Source: Nocardioides sp.
GTDB lineage: Bacteria > Actinomycetota > Actinomycetes > Propionibacteriales > Nocardioidaceae
Direction: 5' to 3'
NCBI RefSeq assembly: GCF_014360585.1
Contig: NZ_JACIXG010000031.1
Span: 1 to 54,948, forward strand
Length of the DNA: 54,948 bases
Shown here: positions 50,765 through 54,948 of the stretch, piece after piece
Numbering within the stretch: the stretch's first letter is position 1
How the letters are laid out: each line of letters starts with the position of its first letter
The notes under the pieces: model-generated
What the model was told of the DNA's origin: nothing
Seen by the model: only the letters and a program-made list of their open reading frames with translations
Database searches by the model: none
Translations under genes and position numbers: made by a program

Positions 50765-51147
50765 TGGCTCGTAGAGGACTTCCCATCGCTCGCGGCGTCG
50801 CCGGCCTGCTGGCGTTGTTCATGGCGGCATACTTCGCTACCGACAACTTCGGCGGTGACTCCGTGCTTCGACTCGACAACCTGTTCCTCGTACCCGACCT
50901 GCTGATCGTCGTGCTCCTGGCCACCGCTGCCGCGCTCCCTGCCCGGTTCGCCCGCCCGGCGCTGACCTTCTCGTTGGCGTGGTCAGCCGCCGTGTGGACA
51001 GTGTCGCTGTCCCAGTGGGTGGTCGCAGACCAGGTCGGGCGCGGCCTGGGACACTTGATCCTGATCCTGCCCGCCGTCATCGCAGCAGGCTTGGCAGCCG
51101 GCTCTCCACCCGCAGACGTGTCGCCAGAGATGACGAGGCTGAAATGA
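50764..51147 (+). CDS. Small integral membrane protein controlled by TetR gene
   Basis: A 127-residue protein with four hydrophobic segments (for example GVAGLLALFMAAYFATDNF and LLIVVLLATAAALPARF). The family is not recognised. A -10 box ends 6 nt before the ATG, and the start codon lies inside a palindrome, so repression would block transcription start directly. Divergent regulator next door is the likely controller. Confidence 0.8.
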   Translation: MARRGLPIARGVAGLLALFMAAYFATDNFGGDSVLRLDNLFLVPDLLIVVLLATAAALPARFARPALTFSLAWSAAVWTVSLSQWVVADQVGRGLGHLILILPAVIAAGLAAGSPPADVSPEMTRLK

Positions 51148-51150
51148 CAA

Positions 51151-51188
51151 GGGAGCCCTGAGGTCACCCATGTGACCCCAGGACTCCC
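51151..51188 (-). terminator. Long hairpin terminator
   Basis: GGGAGCCCTGAGGTCAC and its near-complement form a 17-nt stem with a CCAT loop. On the minus strand it is followed by TTGTCATTT, so it mainly serves the DUF59 gene on that strand, and it also faces the convergent membrane gene. Confidence 0.85.
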
Positions 51189-51203
51189 ACGTCAGGTGGA
51201 GCC

Positions 51204-51301
51204 TCAGACGTTGAACCCGAGAGCGCGCAGCATCTCGCGGCCGTCGGGGGTGATCTTGTCCGGGCCCCAGGGCGGCATCCAGACCCAGTTGATGTCGGCC
51301 C
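51204..51301 (-). pseudogene. 3' fragment of DUF59/SufT-like iron-sulfur assembly gene
   Basis: The reading frame ending at 51204 gives DINWVWMPPWGPDKIT then PDGREMLRALGFNV, the C-terminal 32 residues of the DUF59 metal-sulfur cluster assembly protein that usually ends the suf operon (full length about 110). Homology stops at about 51301 and unrelated DNA follows. The gene has lost its 5' two-thirds here; its terminator remains intact. Confidence 0.85.
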
Positions 51302-51610
51302 CTTGGCAAAGAAAGGGCCTCGCAAACTTGCCGTTGAACTGGGCAGACGCTGATCTGGCAGCTACCGCACAGACGGCACTACGCGCAGCACTACGCGCAG
51401 GACAGGCGCACCGACGGCGCCCTCTAGATACCTAGAGCGCCCTGATTGTTCTGATCCACAGCACATCGCTCGCCCTGGACGTCGTTGTCTATGGACGCCT
51501 GCAGACCTGTACGGATAGGTCCGCTCGCCATATAGATGTGCCTGCCGAAGCTGTATCCCGACGCACCGGTCATCCCTGTCGTCGACCTCCGGTTCCTGCC
51601 ACCCAGATGA
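51302..51610. other. Junction region without a recognised gene
   Basis: About 310 bp between the truncated DUF59 gene and the HAD gene. It holds a 12-bp tandem repeat GCACTACGCGCA (51376-51399), a hairpin CTCTAG-ATAC-CTAGAG (51422-51437) and an imperfect palindrome GGCCCCTT/AAAGGGCC across the junction (51297-51319). A 50-residue frame on the minus strand (MTGASGYSFGRHIYMASGPI, ending 51424) has no known relatives to me. Composition is less GC-rich than neighbours. No integrase or insertion sequence is seen. Confidence 0.6.
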
Positions 51611-52237
51611 CTAGACGCACGCGCGCAGCAGCTCCGCGATCGTCTTGGCGGTGTCGATGTGGTGTACGGCCCGCCAGCCACGGGCGCGGGCCGCGGCGCA
51701 GTTCTCGTCCGTGTCGTCGACGAGGAGTGTCGCGGTGACGGGTGCCGGAAGGATGCGCTCTGCCTCCGCGTAGATCCGCGGGTCGGGCTTGCGGACGCCG
51801 AGATCGTGGGAGCGTACGACCCCGTCGAAATCCCGTTCGTCGAACAGCAGGGCTCGGTGTGGTTCCCACTCGCGCACGCTGTTGGTCAGCAGGCCGACCC
51901 GCACGCCGGTGCTGCGCAGCGTGGCGAGCCCGGCGAGGAGGTCGGGATTCGGTGCACGGCCGGCGTACCAGTGCTCGTCCCATCGCCGCAGGTCGATCCT
52001 CGGCCGACGGGGCAACAGCTCTGTCACGCGGGTGCCCCACTCCGACTGGCTGAGCAGGCCGGTCTCGAGCGGTCCCATCCCGGTGAGTCCGAATCGGGCC
52101 GCGACCTCATCGATCGCCTCCCACAGCTCGGTCCACGTCAGTCCGGCCGCGTCGACCAGGCCGCGCGCCGCATCGGCGACCGGCGAGGTGAGCACACCGC
52201 CCACGTCGCACCAGACGACGGTGACGGGTTCAGCCAT
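51611..52237 (-). CDS. HAD-family hydrolase
   Basis: A 208-residue HAD phosphatase-like protein. Motif I is WCDVGGVLTS (nucleophile D; the usual second Asp is G, as in many epoxide-hydrolase-N-like HADs), motif II is LLTNS, the Lys is in LGVRKPDPRIY and motif IV is LLVDDTDENC. The ATG at 52237 overlaps the end of the ABC ATPase gene by 8 nt, so it is last in the transporter operon and may act on a sugar phosphate (inference). Confidence 0.9.
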   Translation of the reverse strand: MAEPVTVVWCDVGGVLTSPVADAARGLVDAAGLTWTELWEAIDEVAARFGLTGMGPLETGLLSQSEWGTRVTELLPRRPRIDLRRWDEHWYAGRAPNPDLLAGLATLRSTGVRVGLLTNSVREWEPHRALLFDERDFDGVVRSHDLGVRKPDPRIYAEAERILPAPVTATLLVDDTDENCAAARARGWRAVHHIDTAKTIAELLRACV

Positions 52238-53291
52238 CGGTGCGCGTCCCGTCCGGACCGAAGCGGTGTACCGCGGAGGCCGGCACGTGGGCATGTACGC
52301 CATCCCCCGGACGAAGCCACGCCTCACCCTCGCCCTGCAGCAGCACGAACGGGCCGGCGTCACCGACGCTGTGCAGCTCCTGCCCGGCGCCAGTGAACTC
52401 GCAGACGTCGACCGTCCCGGCGATGTCGAGCCCGGATCCGGTCGGGCAGGGGCCCCAGCGCGCGTCGCTCGGTCGCCAGCCGACGGTCTCGTCACCGTCA
52501 GTCCATAGGTTCATCCGCGGCGAGCCGACGAAGCCCGCGACGAAGACCGTGGCCGGGCGCCGGTAGACGTCCTGGGGCGGGCCGCTCTGGACGACCCGCC
52601 CCCGGTCCATGACGACCAGGTGGGTCGCAAGCGAGAGCGCCTCGTGCTGGTCGTGGGTCACCAGCACCAGGGTCGTGCCGAGGTCGCGGTGCAGCCGGAG
52701 CAGCTCTGCCCGCGCGTCCGCCCTCAGCGCCACGTCGAGGGCGGAGAGCGGCTCGTCGAGCAGCAACACCTGTGGGCGGCGGACGACGGCGCGGGCGAGG
52801 GCCACGCGCTGGCGCTGGCCACCGCTGAGGTCTGCCGGCCTGCGGTCGAGCAGGTCGTCGATGCCGAACCGGGCGGCGACCTCTTGGGTGCGCTCGGTGA
52901 TCTCACCCCGGGTCGGACCGTCGGTTCGGTCGTGCCGGCGCGCCAGCCGCATCCCGAAGGAGATGTTGCGCTCGACGCTCATGTGCGGGAACAGGGCGTA
53001 GTCCTGGAAGACCATGGCGATGTCGCGCCGGCCGACGGGTGCGTCGGTGACGTCGGCCCCAGACGCGAGCAGGCGGCCGGTGGTCGGGCCGTCGAGGCCG
53101 GCGAGGATGCGCAGCAGGGTGGACTTGCCGCATCCGGACGGTCCGACGATGACGGTCAGGCTGCCTGCCGGGACGCGGAGGTCGACGCCGTTGAGTGCGA
53201 TCGAGGTGCCAAAGCGGCGTTCGATGCCGAGGAGTTCGAGGTCCCCGGCCTGGGTGTCAGGCCGGGTCGTGGGCCGGGCGGTGGTGGTCAT
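52230..53291 (-). CDS. Sugar-type ABC transporter ATP-binding protein
   Basis: A 353-residue ATPase of the UgpC/PotA (CUT1-type) group. Walker A is GPSGCGKST, the Q-loop is VFQDYALFPHMSV, the signature is LSGGQRQRVALA, Walker B is LLLDEPLSALD and the H-loop is THD. A C-terminal TOBE-like domain follows (about 265-350). The ATG at 53291 overlaps the permease stop by 4 nt. The substrate-binding protein is not in the window. Confidence 0.93.
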   Translation of the reverse strand: MTTTARPTTRPDTQAGDLELLGIERRFGTSIALNGVDLRVPAGSLTVIVGPSGCGKSTLLRILAGLDGPTTGRLLASGADVTDAPVGRRDIAMVFQDYALFPHMSVERNISFGMRLARRHDRTDGPTRGEITERTQEVAARFGIDDLLDRRPADLSGGQRQRVALARAVVRRPQVLLLDEPLSALDVALRADARAELLRLHRDLGTTLVLVTHDQHEALSLATHLVVMDRGRVVQSGPPQDVYRRPATVFVAGFVGSPRMNLWTDGDETVGWRPSDARWGPCPTGSGLDIAGTVDVCEFTGAGQELHSVGDAGPFVLLQGEGEAWLRPGDGVHAHVPASAVHRFGPDGTRTDG

Positions 53292-54118
53292 CGGAACCCC
53301 GATCGGAGGAAGGCGTCGGTGATCCGACGCGAGGCGATCACGTAGACGAGCAGGATCGGCAGGCTGGTGAGCGTGGCGGCCGCGGTCAGGGCGCCGTAGT
53401 CGGTGCCGCCCTCGGTCTGGAACTGGGCGAGGCCGATCTGGACCGTCGCGTCCTCCTGCCGTGGGGCGATGAGGAGCGGCCAGAGGTACTCGTTCCAGGT
53501 GGTGACGAACACCAGGATGCCGACCGCAAGGAGCGCTGGCCGCAGCGCCGGCATCACTACGTGGGCGAGTATCTCCCGGGGGCGCGCACCCTCGAGGCGC
53601 GCGGCCTCGGTGAGCGAGGGCGGGATGGCCTGCACGTGCTGCACGAGCAGGAGGACGGCGAGGGCTGAGGCGCCCAGCTGGGGCACGATCAGCCCGAGCT
53701 AGGTGTTCTGCCAGCCGAGCCTCGTCGTGAGCAGGAACTGTGGGATGACGATCGCCTGCGGCGGGATCGCGAGGGCCACGGTGGACAGCCCGAGCACGGT
53801 ACGGCGCCAGTGCGGCGCGAGGTGGACGAGCGCGAACGCGGCGACCACGGCGATCGCCAGCTGGCCGAGTGCGACGCCGGCGGACATGACGAAGGTGTTG
53901 CCGATCATCGTCAGTGCCGGCCAGCCGTCCAGCACCCGCGCGTAGTTGTCGAGCGTCGGATCGGTGACCGGAGCCGCGGAGAAGACGCGGTCCGCGGGTT
54001 TGAAGGAGGTGAGTGCCGCCCACAGGACCGGGAAGCTCATCGCCAGCGCGCTCGCTGTGAGGACCAGGTGCCACACCGCCCGCTGCAGCACGGGGCGGCC
54101 TCGTTCAACTTCTGACAT
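53288..54118 (-). pseudogene. Sugar ABC permease (UgpE-like) with internal stop
   Basis: In one frame from ATG 54118 the protein reads through MSEVERGRPV and ALTSFKPADRVFSAAP to RLGWQNT, hits TAG at 53699-53701 (codon 140), then continues LGLIVPQLGASALAVLLL and the EAA loop EAARLEGARPREILAHVVMP to the end. In relatives the position after NT is usually Tyr, so TAC to TAG is the likely change. The full length would be 276 codons, normal for the family. It overlaps both neighbouring genes. Confidence 0.85.
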
Positions 54119-54948
54119 CAGAGGACCTCCGGACGAGCTGCCAGGCCACAGCCAGGACTGCGAACGCCAGGAGCACGACGACGGCCGCGGCCGAGGCCTC
54201 CCCGGTGTCGAAGAAGTCGAAGCCGAGGGTGTAGATCCGGAAGTAGACGTTGTCCGTGGCGCCGTCCGGTCCGCCCGCGGTCAACTCGGAGATGTTGGTG
54301 AACACCCACTGCCCGGCCAGGACGACGCTGAGCAGCGCGAGCGCCACGAGAGTCGGCGCGACATGGGGGACGACGACGAACCTGATCACCTCCCAGGAGG
54401 TGGCGCCCTCGATGCGGGCCGCCTCCACCACGCGCCGATCGAGCGAAGCGAGGGCTGCGCCGCACAACAGCATGTTGAACGCGGTCACCTTCGGCGCCGT
54501 CACGGCGACGACGACCGCGAGCGCGGTCGCGGGATCGCCGAGCCAGTTCACCGCGGCCAGGCCGGCCATCCCGAGCGCCCCGGCGACGAGCCCCTGCAGC
54601 GGATTGAGGAGGAACCGCCACGCCACTGCAACGGCCACCGGCGCCATGATGGCCGGGACGAAGAGGAGGGACCGGTAGACCGTGCTCGCGCGGCTCGGCC
54701 GCATCCACAGCAGCACCGCCAGCACGAACGGGACGACGGTCGAGAACGGCAGCAGGGCGAGCGCATAGAGCACTGTCTGCCACGCCGCCCGGGTGAACTC
54801 GGGGTGCTCGAACAGCTCGGTGTAGTTGGCGAGCCCGACGAACCCCTCGGGATCGGTGGTGAGGTTCCAATCCAGGAACGACAGCGCGACAGTGAAGACG
54901 GTCGGGCCGTACACCCACACCGCCAGCGCGAGCAGCAACGGTGTGAGG
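54105..54948 (-). CDS. Sugar ABC permease (UgpA-like), truncated by window edge
   Basis: At least 280 residues of an integral membrane permease; coding continues past the window, so the start is outside. Spans include FSTVVPFVLAVLLWM and LVALALLSVVLAGQWVF. The EAA motif is EAARIEGATSWEVIRFVVVP, which contacts the ATPase. It is the first visible gene of the operon and overlaps the second permease by 14 nt. The family imports sugars or glycerol phosphate compounds. Confidence 0.92.
   Translation of the reverse strand, partial: LTPLLLALAVWVYGPTVFTVALSFLDWNLTTDPEGFVGLANYTELFEHPEFTRAAWQTVLYALALLPFSTVVPFVLAVLLWMRPSRASTVYRSLLFVPAIMAPVAVAVAWRFLLNPLQGLVAGALGMAGLAAVNWLGDPATALAVVVAVTAPKVTAFNMLLCGAALASLDRRVVEAARIEGATSWEVIRFVVVPHVAPTLVALALLSVVLAGQWVFTNISELTAGGPDGATDNVYFRIYTLGFDFFDTGEASAAAVVVLLAFAVLAVAWQLVRRSSDVRS

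Noticed and set aside
51424..51573. Unrecognised 50-residue frame in the junction region
   Set aside because: No ribosome site, promoter or family resemblance; listed only as part of the junction.

Overview
The window is high-GC actinobacterial DNA. The gene complement fits a Nocardioides-like member of the Nocardioidaceae: a conservon with an associated P450, a WhiB protein, a mycothiol-type maleylpyruvate isomerase family protein, a fabG-fabI pair arranged like mycobacterial mabA-inhA, acVLRF1, DUF3099 and many GTG/TTG starts. The genus is an inference from content, not a measured result. A large share of genes have a TANNNT hexamer 6-8 nt before the start codon, which suggests frequent leaderless transcription.

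Layout. 1-1.7 kb: SpoU/TrmH rRNA methyltransferase directly behind a HigB/HigA-like toxin-antitoxin pair. 1.8-6.3 kb: siroheme-type uroporphyrinogen methyltransferase, PEBP-family protein, a degenerate NarL-type regulator, and a two-gene flavin monooxygenase/FMN reductase operon. 6.4-17.3 kb: a three-gene ABC-2 exporter, then five stand-alone condensation/acyltransferase-fold proteins in two divergent operons, then an alpha/beta hydrolase. 17.5-24.1 kb: two tandem BCCT transporters, nitroreductase, TSUP permease, SPFH protein and NfeD. 24.3-26.7 kb: a polymorphic-toxin cluster (WXG100-like protein, GH-E nuclease, ankyrin and DUF2185 immunity proteins, one frameshifted small gene). 26.7-37.4 kb: housekeeping genes (ABC ATPase, serB, sixA-like, fabI, fabG, nucleoside hydrolase, moaA, SURF1, ABC exporter). 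37.6-41.5 kb: a complete conservon (kinase-like ATPase, roadblock, DUF742, small GTPase, P450 with a non-canonical K-helix motif). 41.6-49.4 kb: ABC-F protein, zinc metallopeptidase, APH-fold kinase, acVLRF1, MmcQ/YjbR, frameshifted acetyltransferase, ASCH, GNAT and DinB-like proteins. 49.5-51.2 kb: a WhiB7-like gene behind a short upstream ORF and terminator, and a TetR/membrane-protein pair with clear operators. At about 51,300 the last 32 codons of a DUF59 iron-sulfur assembly gene end abruptly at a junction. Beyond it lie a HAD phosphatase and a sugar-type ABC transporter whose second permease carries an internal stop; its first permease runs off the window.

The most unusual signal is a family of 21-bp repeats arranged as inverted arrays. 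Two copies fill convergent intergenic gaps, one abuts the end of the first gene, and a fourth lies in frame inside the conservon kinase-like gene, where it encodes about 60 residues of heptad-like linker. The other main candidates are the five-gene acyltransferase cluster next to an exporter and the WhiB upstream-ORF/terminator arrangement.
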